Below, one piece after another: positions 26,371 to 34,702 of a stretch of DNA of 64,000 nucleotides. A program made the position numbers and the translations under genes. Below the pieces are notes generated by a model. That model was not told where the DNA came from. It did not search any database and saw nothing but the letters and a program-made list of their open reading frames with translations. The stretch lies in contig DAONJS010000006.1 of assembly GCA_035405785.1 (NCBI GenBank), positions 1 to 64,000 on the forward strand. The letters are read 5' to 3'. Each line of letters begins with the position of its first letter. The stretch's first letter is position 1. Source of the DNA: BPGX01 sp035405785. GTDB taxonomy: Bacteria > Bacteroidota > Bacteroidia > B-17B0 > Aurantibacillaceae.

Positions 26371-27303
26371 ATGAAATGGATTAAAAAAGGCAGAATTTTT
26401 GAGCCCAAAGGACAAACACCGTGGATGAAAAAATATGGTATTTTACCCACTCCATATTATATTGAAGAAAAAAACATCATTCGTATATTCTTTGGTACGT
26501 CTGCAGAAGATAATGTATGTAAAATTACTTATTTAGATGTCAATGCTGATAATCCTTCAGAAGTAATTTATTTGCATAAAGAACCCATCTTAACAGAAGG
26601 AAAAGCGGGATTATTTGATGAACACGGCATTAACCCATCACAACTGATATTTTTTAATAATAAATTTTATTTATTTTATATTGGCTATCAAAGATTAGTT
26701 TCTGTGCCTTATTTACTTTTCAGTTCTTATGCTATACTAAATGATGATTTAAATTCAATTATTGAAAGAAAAAAAACACCTATTCTTGATAGAACAGATG
26801 ATGAGCCATTTATTCGTTCAGCACTTACAATAGTTGAAAACAATAATGAATTTCATATTTGGTATGTTTCTGCTTACAAATGGGAGTGGATGAATAATGA
26901 GGTTTTCAAAAATAAATTACTTCCTAATTACAACATTCGTTATTGTAAAACAAAAAATTTTAAAGATTTTGAATTATACAATGAACCTGTTATTCAGGCA
27001 ATGGACGAAAATGAATTTGGGTTTGGAAGACCTTGGTGCATTATAGAAAATAACATTTACAAAATGTGGTATTCTTTAAGAAGAAAAAATATAACCTACA
27101 GGATTGGCTATGCAGAATCAAAAGATGGGATTCACTGGGAAAGAAAAGATAATGAAGTGGGAATAGATGTATCTGAAAGTGGCTGGGATAGTGAAATGAT
27201 TTGTTATCCTGCTGTGATAAAAGTAAAAGGTAAAACTTACTTATTTTACAATGGAAATAATAACGGTGTAACGGGTTTTGGTTATGCGGAATTAGTTGAA
27301 TAA
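26371..27303 (+). CDS. GH43/GH130-like beta-propeller protein of a glycan locus
   Basis: This 310-residue protein resembles the five-bladed propeller of glycoside hydrolase families 43 and 32/130. Blade-like segments include FYLFYIGYQ, FHIWYVSAYKW, NIYKMWYSLRR and TYLFYNGNNN, plus RPWCIIENN. There is no signal peptide, so it is cytoplasmic. Proteins of this type occur in polysaccharide clusters, where their role is poorly known. Pairing with the NeuD-like gene supports a glycan role. Catalytic Asp/Glu cannot be assigned without a structure. Confidence 0.72.
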   Translation: MKWIKKGRIFEPKGQTPWMKKYGILPTPYYIEEKNIIRIFFGTSAEDNVCKITYLDVNADNPSEVIYLHKEPILTEGKAGLFDEHGINPSQLIFFNNKFYLFYIGYQRLVSVPYLLFSSYAILNDDLNSIIERKKTPILDRTDDEPFIRSALTIVENNNEFHIWYVSAYKWEWMNNEVFKNKLLPNYNIRYCKTKNFKDFELYNEPVIQAMDENEFGFGRPWCIIENNIYKMWYSLRRKNITYRIGYAESKDGIHWERKDNEVGIDVSESGWDSEMICYPAVIKVKGKTYLFYNGNNNGVTGFGYAELVE

Positions 27304-27316
27304 AAACTTATCAATT

Positions 27317-28072
27317 CTACTCTTTATTATACAACATTGGTACAAAAGCAAAATTTCCTAACATTTGTTTTTCAAAAGTATTTTTGTCTTTGCGAGTAAA
27401 TAAAAGCATTTCGTGGGTAGTTTCATTTTCAACGGGTATTATCATTTTTCCGCCTTCTTTAAGTTGAAATAACAATTTTTCAGGAACAAAAGGAGCAGAA
27501 GCAGTTACAATAATTTTATCAAATGGTGCATTTTCTTCCCAACCAATATAACCATCACCGTGCTTTAAATAAAAATTAGAATATTCTAAAAACTGTAAGA
27601 TGTTTTTACTTTTTTGGTGTAATTCTTTAATTCTTTCAATACTATACACAATGGCTCCTAATTCCAATAAAACAGCAGTTTGATAACCAGATCCAGTGCC
27701 TATTTCTAATACTTTATCACCTGGTTGAATATCTAATGCCTGTGTTTGAAATGCCACTGTATAAGGGTGAGAGATAGTTTGTCCAAAGCCAATGGGTAAT
27801 GCTTTATCACTATACACATAATCTAACATTACGGAAATACCTACAGAAACAAGTTTGTTTTTTTGTTGGTCATATTGCAAATTATTTAAATCAAAAAATA
27901 AATGGCGAGGTATTTTTCCAATGGCATTTAAAACATTTTTATTCTTAATTCCTTTTTTTTCAAGTTGTTTGATTAACTGTTTTCTTTTTCCTTCTAAAAT
28001 CAAAAGTTCTTTTTCTGACAATTCAATTTTGTTTTGCAATATTTTTTTTTCAAGTTTCATTTGATTATTCAA
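27317..28072 (-). CDS. pcm: Protein-L-isoaspartate O-methyltransferase
   Basis: This SAM-dependent repair enzyme methylates isoaspartyl residues in damaged proteins. The 251 residues include IGKIPRHLF, the active-site region LPIGFGQTISHPYTVA and the SAM motif KVLEIGTGSGYQTAVL, then IIVTASAPFVP. A charged, coiled N-terminal extension of about 35 residues (MKLEKKILQNKIEL...) is longer than in E. coli Pcm. Its start overlaps the stop of the PorE-like gene by 8 bases, so it is co-translated with an envelope protein. Confidence 0.95.
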   Translation of the reverse strand: MNNQMKLEKKILQNKIELSEKELLILEGKRKQLIKQLEKKGIKNKNVLNAIGKIPRHLFFDLNNLQYDQQKNKLVSVGISVMLDYVYSDKALPIGFGQTISHPYTVAFQTQALDIQPGDKVLEIGTGSGYQTAVLLELGAIVYSIERIKELHQKSKNILQFLEYSNFYLKHGDGYIGWEENAPFDKIIVTASAPFVPEKLLFQLKEGGKMIIPVENETTHEMLLFTRKDKNTFEKQMLGNFAFVPMLYNKE

Positions 28073-30584
28073 TTATTTTATTCTGGATAAGTTGGTCAAT
28101 ATAATATCTTTTATTATTGTAAAATGCAATCACGAAAGCATCTTTCACGCCTGCCTGAATGATTTTTTTATTGAATTCTAATGCTTCATTTAATGTTTTG
28201 AAATGCCCACAATGCAAAGCAAATAAGCCGTTATCTAAAGAGTGTGTTTCTATCTTACTTATTTTTTTTACATTATTAAATCCAGTTACAATAGAATTTT
28301 TACTTACACCAATTTGCACCGAATACAATAAATTTTCTTTTGTGGCATTACCATATTTTTCAGAATAGTTGAATATCTTTTGCTGGAAAGAATTAAGTGT
28401 TATTCCACTCACATCAATTTTGTTAGAAGAAATTGTTGGTTGAGTTTCTGTTTTTTCTTTTGGCACAGAAGGTGTTGTGTGAATTTCAGATTGATGTTCT
28501 TTTGCAACTTCTTTAGCAAGTTGTTCATCTTTTTTCACATAAATACCCATCTTTACTAAATCAGATAAATACACTCTTTTACCTTTATACATAGCCAAAA
28601 CAAAAGCATCTTTTTGCCCTGCACGAATTACTTTTAAGTTGTGCTGAAATGCTTCATCTAATGTTTTGAAGTCGCCACCTATTGTAAATCTTGTAAGACC
28701 ATCTTCTAATTTCACAGTTTCAACTTTACCTAATCCTTTTAAGTGGTCATAAGTATAATTTTTGGGGTATTTATAAGCAGCAATTTGCACACGAAAAATA
28801 AGGCCTTCTGCAGAAATATTTCCATAATTTTTAGAGTATTCAAAAGTTTCTTTTTGAGTAGGATTAAGTGTTTCAGTTGGTGTTGGAGATGTTGATATAG
28901 TTGGTGTTGGAGATGTTGATATAGTTGGCGTTGGAGGTGTTGATATAGTTGGTGTTGGAGCAGTAGTAGGTGTTTGAGCAACAGATGGAACAGTGGTTTC
29001 AAATTTAAAAAGTTTGAGTTTTTCTTGATATTCTTTTAATTCTTTTGTGCTAATAGTAAATATTTCAAAAAAGTTACTGTCAATTTTACATTCAATTTTG
29101 AATTCATAGCCAGCAGGCAAATTAATAAGATATTTACCTTTATCTTTGGTTTTTGTCTTTGAAAAAATTTCTTCTTTACCATCTTTAATGATATAAGTAG
29201 TGAGTGTTGCTGGAGTTGCTTTTTCATCTTTAAAGACAGCACCATATACTAGCATGCTAACTGGTTTTTTATCAAAGTTTGTTTCAATCAAATAAATATC
29301 TTTTAGTCCTACCCCATCAGGGCGAGCACTTGAATAATAACCGTGTTCTCCACTTGCCGACAATACAAAATAAATATCATCTGCAGGAGTATTGATAGGA
29401 TAACCAATGTTTTCTACATTTTTGAAAGTAGAATCACTAACATCCATTCTTGCAATAAAAATATCATAATCACCCATGCTGTTATGTCCTTTTGAACTAA
29501 AGTATAAACTTAATCCATCTGGATGGATAAATGGAGCGTCTTCATCATAAGGTGTGTTAATTGCTGGACCTAAATTGACAACATTTCCCCAAGTGCTATC
29601 AGGTAAAAGAGTGGCTTTGTAAATATCTTTTCCGCCGTATCCACCAGGTCTTTCACTTGAGAAGTATAATGTTTTACCATCTGCAGTAATAGAACAACTT
29701 CCTTCCCATGAATAAGAATTTACCTGTCCCTTAAGTAGTTGAGGTGGTGTAAATTCATTGTTACCTATATTGTATGAAACATAAATATCTCCGTGGGTAA
29801 TACCATCATCTTTGTATATGAATAACATATAACCATCAGGACTCATAGCAATAGCCGCATCGTGAGAGTTGGTGTTGATAGTTTCAATTGAAACGGGCTC
29901 TGACCATTTTCCTAAAACTTTTTCAGACATATAAACATCTTCAAAGTAAGTTCCTTTTGGGTCAGGAAGTAGAGAAGCATTTTGTCTGCCGCCTTTACTT
30001 TTTTCACCACGATATGTAAAAATCATAGTGGCTTCATCGGTAGTGATTACAGGCACATACTCGTCCCAATTTGTATTGATAGGCGGTCCTATATTCATAA
30101 CTTTTGCTGAAATTGGATGAGCATATATTTCCTTTGCATTTTGAATATAATTTTTCACTTGTTCTGCAAGTGCTTTGTCTTCGGGAGTAATTTTTTTCTG
30201 ATTTAAAAATTGATTGATGTGTTCTTCTGCTTTGTCAAAATAATAATTGTAATGATATGCTCTTGCTAAATCTAAATGGATATTATCAATTTTAGGATTA
30301 ACTTGATAACTTTCTTCTAATAGTTTTAATGCCTGATCATATTTATCACTTCTTGTAAGAGATAATTTTCCAAGAGTGTATTTTAAAAATGTTTCTTTAG
30401 GATGATTGTTGTATATGTTCTCTATTATTGGATAAGCAAGATAATTATTACCTTCCTCCATCATCAATAAAGCATCATTCAATGAATCTACTTCTGTTCT
30501 CCTCCACTTTTTAGTTTTCATTGTTTGAGAAAAACTAACTTCAAAAGCAAAACAAAATATTATAGACAGAAGAATAATTCTCAT
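28065..30584 (-). CDS. PorE-like envelope protein: TPR - PD40 propeller - regulatory domain - two SPOR-like repeats
   Basis: This 839-residue secreted protein has a signal peptide (MRIILLSIIFCFAFEVSFSQ). TPR helices follow at about 35-125, then PD40/WD40-like propeller strands at about 140-420 (GKTLYFSSERPGGYGGKDIY, SLYFSSKGHNSMGDYDIFIA). A carboxypeptidase-regulatory-like fold comes next at about 430-520, then a Pro/Thr linker. Two SPOR-like repeats end it: FRVQIAAYKYP...GDFKTLDEA and YSVQIGVSKNS...GHFKTLNEA. The order matches PorE of the type IX secretion machinery, except that the C-terminal OmpA peptidoglycan-binding domain is replaced by the repeats. SPOR domains also bind peptidoglycan, so a wall-anchoring role is plausible. 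Confidence 0.8.
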   Translation of the reverse strand: MRIILLSIIFCFAFEVSFSQTMKTKKWRRTEVDSLNDALLMMEEGNNYLAYPIIENIYNNHPKETFLKYTLGKLSLTRSDKYDQALKLLEESYQVNPKIDNIHLDLARAYHYNYYFDKAEEHINQFLNQKKITPEDKALAEQVKNYIQNAKEIYAHPISAKVMNIGPPINTNWDEYVPVITTDEATMIFTYRGEKSKGGRQNASLLPDPKGTYFEDVYMSEKVLGKWSEPVSIETINTNSHDAAIAMSPDGYMLFIYKDDGITHGDIYVSYNIGNNEFTPPQLLKGQVNSYSWEGSCSITADGKTLYFSSERPGGYGGKDIYKATLLPDSTWGNVVNLGPAINTPYDEDAPFIHPDGLSLYFSSKGHNSMGDYDIFIARMDVSDSTFKNVENIGYPINTPADDIYFVLSASGEHGYYSSARPDGVGLKDIYLIETNFDKKPVSMLVYGAVFKDEKATPATLTTYIIKDGKEEIFSKTKTKDKGKYLINLPAGYEFKIECKIDSNFFEIFTISTKELKEYQEKLKLFKFETTVPSVAQTPTTAPTPTISTPPTPTISTSPTPTISTSPTPTETLNPTQKETFEYSKNYGNISAEGLIFRVQIAAYKYPKNYTYDHLKGLGKVETVKLEDGLTRFTIGGDFKTLDEAFQHNLKVIRAGQKDAFVLAMYKGKRVYLSDLVKMGIYVKKDEQLAKEVAKEHQSEIHTTPSVPKEKTETQPTISSNKIDVSGITLNSFQQKIFNYSEKYGNATKENLLYSVQIGVSKNSIVTGFNNVKKISKIETHSLDNGLFALHCGHFKTLNEALEFNKKIIQAGVKDAFVIAFYNNKRYYIDQLIQNKIIE
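28875..28962 (-). repeat. 24-bp tandem repeat encoding a PTPTISTS linker
   Basis: Three full 24-base units (28875-28898, 28899-28922, 28923-28946) and a partial fourth encode the linker between the regulatory-like and SPOR-like domains. Units 1 and 2 are identical, and unit 3 differs at two bases. It is a likely site of length variation. Confidence 0.85.
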
Positions 30585-30591
30585 AATTTAA

Positions 30592-30885
30592 TTACTGATT
30601 GATAACTTTTGGAACACGGATATAATCAGAGTCCTTTTTAGGAGCATTAGCAAGTGCTTCTTCTTTTGATAATGTTTCAATCACTTCATCTTCTCTTAAG
30701 ATATTTTGATTAGGAGAAAGATAAATAAGAGGTTCAACATTGTCGGTAGGCACTTCATTTAATTGTTCAATATAATCTAAAATTCTGTTTAAGTCATTTA
30801 AGATTCTTTGTTTTTCTTCATTATTAAATTCTAATCTTGCTAAATGTGCTAATTGATTGATAAGTTCTTCATTTATTTTTGTCAT
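30592..30885 (-). CDS. gatC: Aspartyl/glutamyl-tRNA amidotransferase subunit C
   Basis: This small subunit of the GatCAB complex converts Glu-tRNA(Gln) and Asp-tRNA(Asn) to their amides. Its 97 residues match the family: LAHLARLEF at the N-terminus, LNRILDYIEQLNEVPTDNVEP in the centre and LREDEV and VPKVINQ at the end. The gene overlaps plsC by 17 bases and lies 7 bases upstream of the PorE-like gene. gatA and gatB are not in the window. Confidence 0.95.
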   Translation of the reverse strand: MTKINEELINQLAHLARLEFNNEEKQRILNDLNRILDYIEQLNEVPTDNVEPLIYLSPNQNILREDEVIETLSKEEALANAPKKDSDYIRVPKVINQ

Positions 30886-31624
30886 AAAATTGATTTAATT
30901 GATGAATGATAAATTCTCTAACTTGTGTTTGCAAATCTACGAAATTTTCTTCTGATAAGGAATTTGTAGGAATAGGTTTTCCCACATCAATATAAGCAAT
31001 ACCAGGAAAACCATTGCTTTTAAAAAATCCACCATTTTCTAAATGTTTCCAGTTATTGAGATTTACTGCAGGAACAATAGGCACTTTTTTTTGAATGGCT
31101 AATTTGAACGCTCCAGATTTAAATGGTTTTAATACGCCTTGTGGAGAGATTGTACCTTCCGGGAAAATAACAACGCAATAACCTTTGTCAATCCATTTTC
31201 CTGCATCTTCAAATGCTCTTGCGGCGTCTTTTGGATTACTTCGTTTTACAGGAATATCAATGTATTTGAAAAAGATATTGAAGAGTGGGATTTTAAGCAA
31301 CTCTGCTTTCCCCATATAAATGGCTGGTTTTTTGATATAAAAAACACTAAATAATATATCCAGATATGAAGTGTGATTTGCAACAATAATACAAGGTGAT
31401 GGAAAATCAAATTTTCCTTGAGGATAACGAATTTTAGGGTATAGCCCTGAAAACAAACAAATAAAAAAAGCCCAAACTTTTTTAAGCGAATAAACTGCTT
31501 TGTATTGTTTAAGTTTAAGTAAAATATAAAAGAGCGGGTATAGTATAATGAGTAATACTGAAAAAACAAGAGCAAACCAAGATTTCCAGATGGTAATAAA
31601 TACAGTGCGAAAAACTTTTTTCAT
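30869..31624 (-). CDS. plsC: 1-acyl-sn-glycerol-3-phosphate acyltransferase
   Basis: This membrane enzyme makes phosphatidic acid. The 251 residues start with hydrophobic helices (about 10-40). The acyltransferase motifs follow: NHTSYLD (H-x4-D), the PVKRSNP region and the FPEGTIS phosphate-binding motif, then VPIVPAVNL. Its last codons overlap gatC by 17 bases. The order plsC-gatC-porE-like-pcm suggests one transcript. The start at MKKVFRTVF is reasonable. The box upstream is weak. Confidence 0.93.
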   Translation of the reverse strand: MKKVFRTVFITIWKSWFALVFSVLLIILYPLFYILLKLKQYKAVYSLKKVWAFFICLFSGLYPKIRYPQGKFDFPSPCIIVANHTSYLDILFSVFYIKKPAIYMGKAELLKIPLFNIFFKYIDIPVKRSNPKDAARAFEDAGKWIDKGYCVVIFPEGTISPQGVLKPFKSGAFKLAIQKKVPIVPAVNLNNWKHLENGGFFKSNGFPGIAYIDVGKPIPTNSLSEENFVDLQTQVREFIIHQLNQFYDKNK

Positions 31625-31690
31625 CGCTGTAAAAATAGCAAAATGATTTTTGAAAAATGCGTTTAAAGAAACAAAAAAATTTTAGAAAAA

Positions 31691-33307
31691 TTAGTGGATT
31701 ATTGTGACTTTAAAGAATTCTGATTGAGAATTTGAAGATAATTTCAACAAATAAACTCCATTACTCAAATCATTAACATGTAAAGTATTATTTTCAACAG
31801 TACCATTTAGAATTATTTTGCCAGTTAAATCATAAATATTGTATTTCAAACTTTCAAATAAATTATCATTGCTAATATAAATTTCAGAATTTGCGGGATT
31901 AGGAAAGATGTTGATTTTTTGTAAAAGTTTTTCATTACTAAAAATTTCTGTCAATTTATCCATTACTGCAATATAAGTATTTTTATTAGGTGTAGCTGTT
32001 ATTGTGTTTTGACAAACAGAAACAGTACCGATAAAATTAGCAGAAAGCACAATAGAATTATTATTTGTATGAAGAGTGTAATATGATGCTAAAGTCATTC
32101 CAGCAACTTTTTCTGATAACAGATATTGACCATTTGAATTATATTTTACTAAAATTAATGATGTTCCATTATATGTATCCATATTGCCTAATGTAATTGT
32201 AGTGTTAAAATAAGACAATACAAAAATATCATCATTAGAATTTGTTGAAACTTTAAATCCAGATCGCATATTGTAATTAGGATTATTAGATGTATTCTGA
32301 TTTTCTTGTTTAGCCCACAAAAAGTTTAAAGATGGATTTAATTTCAAAATAAACATCTGTTCAATATATGAGTTTGATTTGCTCAATCTTATTGTATCAT
32401 TTACATATAGTGAAATGGGTAAATATTTTCCTGTAAGAATTATATTGTTTGAATTATCTAATACAAAATCATTAATGAATATTGAATTTATATTATTAAC
32501 ATTATTAGGTGATAATGCAGAGATTGTAGAATATTTTTGAAAATTGAAATTTGTATCAGAAACCACAATTGCTTCTGAATATGCTGTTCCATATAATTTT
32601 TGATTACCAAAATATAAGCTATCTTTATATTTGCAAGTAAAAAAATATTGATTGTTTTTAAATAAAATTTTTCCTGTAAATGCATTAAAATATGATACTC
32701 CTATTTTTGATTTCTTTATTTGACCAGCTGATTTATCTAAGTTAAGCATAAATACTGATGAAGGATTGTAACCAGATTGAGTAGGCGAATTACCTATAAG
32801 TGTAATGTTTTTATGATTATCAAAACAAATACCTGTGCCTACTGAATTGTTCATATAATAATACCAATAGACATTATTTGAATTATCTACTTTTACTAAA
32901 ATCATAGATTTGTCTCCATTTATGGTAGTTGTAGAATTTAGTTTTAAATTACCTGCCCAATTGATTAGTAAATAATAATAGTTATTATCTTTTAAAACAT
33001 CTACACAATTAATATAATCTGTACTTGTAGATAATGATAATGTAAATTTTATTGAATTAATAACATTGAAATTTTGGTCAGTTTCAATTAAGAAAGAGTA
33101 AAGCTCATTATTATATAAAACCAGATTAGAATTAAAATAAAGCGAATCTTTTGCAGATCCAGTAATTAGATAACCTGAATTAGTTTCTTTGATTGAATAA
33201 ACAAAATTATCATATTTACTTTTCAAGTGAATTAAATTGATACAACTTTGTTGTGAAAAGATGATTTGATAAATAAAAATTAAAGTCAAAACATAAGCAT
33301 TTCTCAT
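31691..33307 (-). CDS. Secreted protein with T9SS type A sorting domain
   Basis: This 538-residue protein has a signal peptide (MRNAYVLTLIFIYQIIFSQ). A beta-rich body of about 430 residues shows repeating strands such as NNIILTGKYLPIS and DDIFVLSYFN, suggesting a propeller. The C-terminal sorting domain (IFPNPANSEIYIS... GVYLLKLSSNSQSEFFKVTII) directs export through the type IX system and surface attachment. No enzymatic motif is recognised. It is the last gene of a three-gene secreted-protein operon, 3 bases downstream of the next gene. Confidence 0.85.
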   Translation of the reverse strand: MRNAYVLTLIFIYQIIFSQQSCINLIHLKSKYDNFVYSIKETNSGYLITGSAKDSLYFNSNLVLYNNELYSFLIETDQNFNVINSIKFTLSLSTSTDYINCVDVLKDNNYYYLLINWAGNLKLNSTTTINGDKSMILVKVDNSNNVYWYYYMNNSVGTGICFDNHKNITLIGNSPTQSGYNPSSVFMLNLDKSAGQIKKSKIGVSYFNAFTGKILFKNNQYFFTCKYKDSLYFGNQKLYGTAYSEAIVVSDTNFNFQKYSTISALSPNNVNNINSIFINDFVLDNSNNIILTGKYLPISLYVNDTIRLSKSNSYIEQMFILKLNPSLNFLWAKQENQNTSNNPNYNMRSGFKVSTNSNDDIFVLSYFNTTITLGNMDTYNGTSLILVKYNSNGQYLLSEKVAGMTLASYYTLHTNNNSIVLSANFIGTVSVCQNTITATPNKNTYIAVMDKLTEIFSNEKLLQKINIFPNPANSEIYISNDNLFESLKYNIYDLTGKIILNGTVENNTLHVNDLSNGVYLLKLSSNSQSEFFKVTIIH

Positions 33308-33310
33308 ATA

Positions 33311-34702
33311 CTAATTTTTTAGTAATTTCAAATTAATTCGTTGATCATTTTTTCTAATAGTAACAAAATATAGACCACTACTTATTTCAGGTAAATTTAT
33401 TTCAATAGGTAATTTCAAATTACTATGATTTAATGATTCCTTTAAAACAATTTTACCAGAAATATCAGAAATTTCAATTTTGAAATTACCTGTTTGATTG
33501 ATGTATAAGTATGCTACATCTTTTACTGGATTTGGAAAAACAAAAGCATTTAATGATTCTTTTGTGCTTTCTACAATACCAAGTGCTGTATCTGCTTTTA
33601 ATATAAATATACCATTAGTCATATCATTTGAAAAAATTAAACCACTTGGAAAGAATGGATAAGAACCCCAATTACCATCATAACCACCTGCGTAATTACC
33701 AGTATTAGCACCACCTTGAGGATATGTATCAAAAAAACCAGTTAATACAGGATTTTGTCGGTCTGAAATATCATATATTAAAGTGCCATCCTGATAACAT
33801 GAAGCAACTAGATGAGAATTTCCAATAATAAAAGGATTGTGAGCTACAAAACCTGCATAATTGTATGGTTTTACATATTTCAAAACCTGCATATTATTTA
33901 TGTCACTTACATCTGCTATCTTAATACTTAAGCCAGTTGGAACTTCATCCATAAATACTAAAGTTTTTCCATCTTTTGTAAGAGCACTGCTGTGATTATA
34001 TCCTGCTTCAAGATATAATGTTAATGAGTTAATATAAACAAATTTATTTTGAATGGAATCATATTTAAATACCTGCAAACCCTGATTTGCAGCTGATGTA
34101 TAAACAGTATCATTTCTCACATACATATCGTGCACATAATAGATATTGGGATAATCTTGATCTAACCATCTTAAAAACTGCGGATGTTCTGGATCTGGCA
34201 ATAAATCAAACAAACCCATTGAATGATTATTTCCATATTTATCTCTTGGTCCGCCCACATACAAATAATGCTTATCTACCCACAAAGTATGGCCTTTTCT
34301 CAAAATATTTGTATCGGGTGAAGCAATAACACGAATAGAATCAGGTAAAGAGGATAAATCTACAATTTGAAATGATGGGCCGTAATCATCACTAATAATG
34401 TAGCAATAATTTTTGTAAGTTTTTAATTCTCTCCATGTATTAATTGGTATTCCTATAAGAGAGTCAGCAATATAAGCATTTGTAGGATTTGTAATATCTA
34501 CAAAATAAGTTCCCTTATGTGCTCCAGAAATTGCATATTCTCTGTTTTTTACAGGATCATACCAACCCCAGCATCCAGAGAAATAAGTGTCTGGCTTGAA
34601 GTGTGCTAATAACTGAACTCGCCAGGAAGAATAAGTAGTTTGAGCTATAATAAAAAATGAAAATAATATTCCGCTAATGCTGAATAATAATCTTGTTTTC
34701 AT
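33311..34702 (-). CDS. Choice-of-anchor B family surface protein with T9SS sorting domain
   Basis: This 463-residue protein begins at the ATG at 34702 with signal MKTRLLFSISGILFSFFIIAQ. An eight-residue longer start is possible. The body matches the choice-of-anchor B / LVIVD-repeat type: GCWGWYDPVKNREYAISG, GTYFVDITNPTNAY and LKTYKNYCYIISDDYG, with repeated propeller strands. The T9SS C-terminal domain is VFPNPVKDVAYLYINQTG to GLYFVTIRKNDQR. Its start overlaps the end of the GH18 gene by 29 bases, so the two are translationally coupled. Function beyond surface display is unknown. Confidence 0.85.
   Translation of the reverse strand: MKTRLLFSISGILFSFFIIAQTTYSSWRVQLLAHFKPDTYFSGCWGWYDPVKNREYAISGAHKGTYFVDITNPTNAYIADSLIGIPINTWRELKTYKNYCYIISDDYGPSFQIVDLSSLPDSIRVIASPDTNILRKGHTLWVDKHYLYVGGPRDKYGNNHSMGLFDLLPDPEHPQFLRWLDQDYPNIYYVHDMYVRNDTVYTSAANQGLQVFKYDSIQNKFVYINSLTLYLEAGYNHSSALTKDGKTLVFMDEVPTGLSIKIADVSDINNMQVLKYVKPYNYAGFVAHNPFIIGNSHLVASCYQDGTLIYDISDRQNPVLTGFFDTYPQGGANTGNYAGGYDGNWGSYPFFPSGLIFSNDMTNGIFILKADTALGIVESTKESLNAFVFPNPVKDVAYLYINQTGNFKIEISDISGKIVLKESLNHSNLKLPIEINLPEISSGLYFVTIRKNDQRINLKLLKN

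Noticed and set aside
28739..29002. Leu/His/Gln-rich frame on the minus strand
   Set aside because: It is an out-of-frame reading of the 24-base repeat inside the PorE-like gene.
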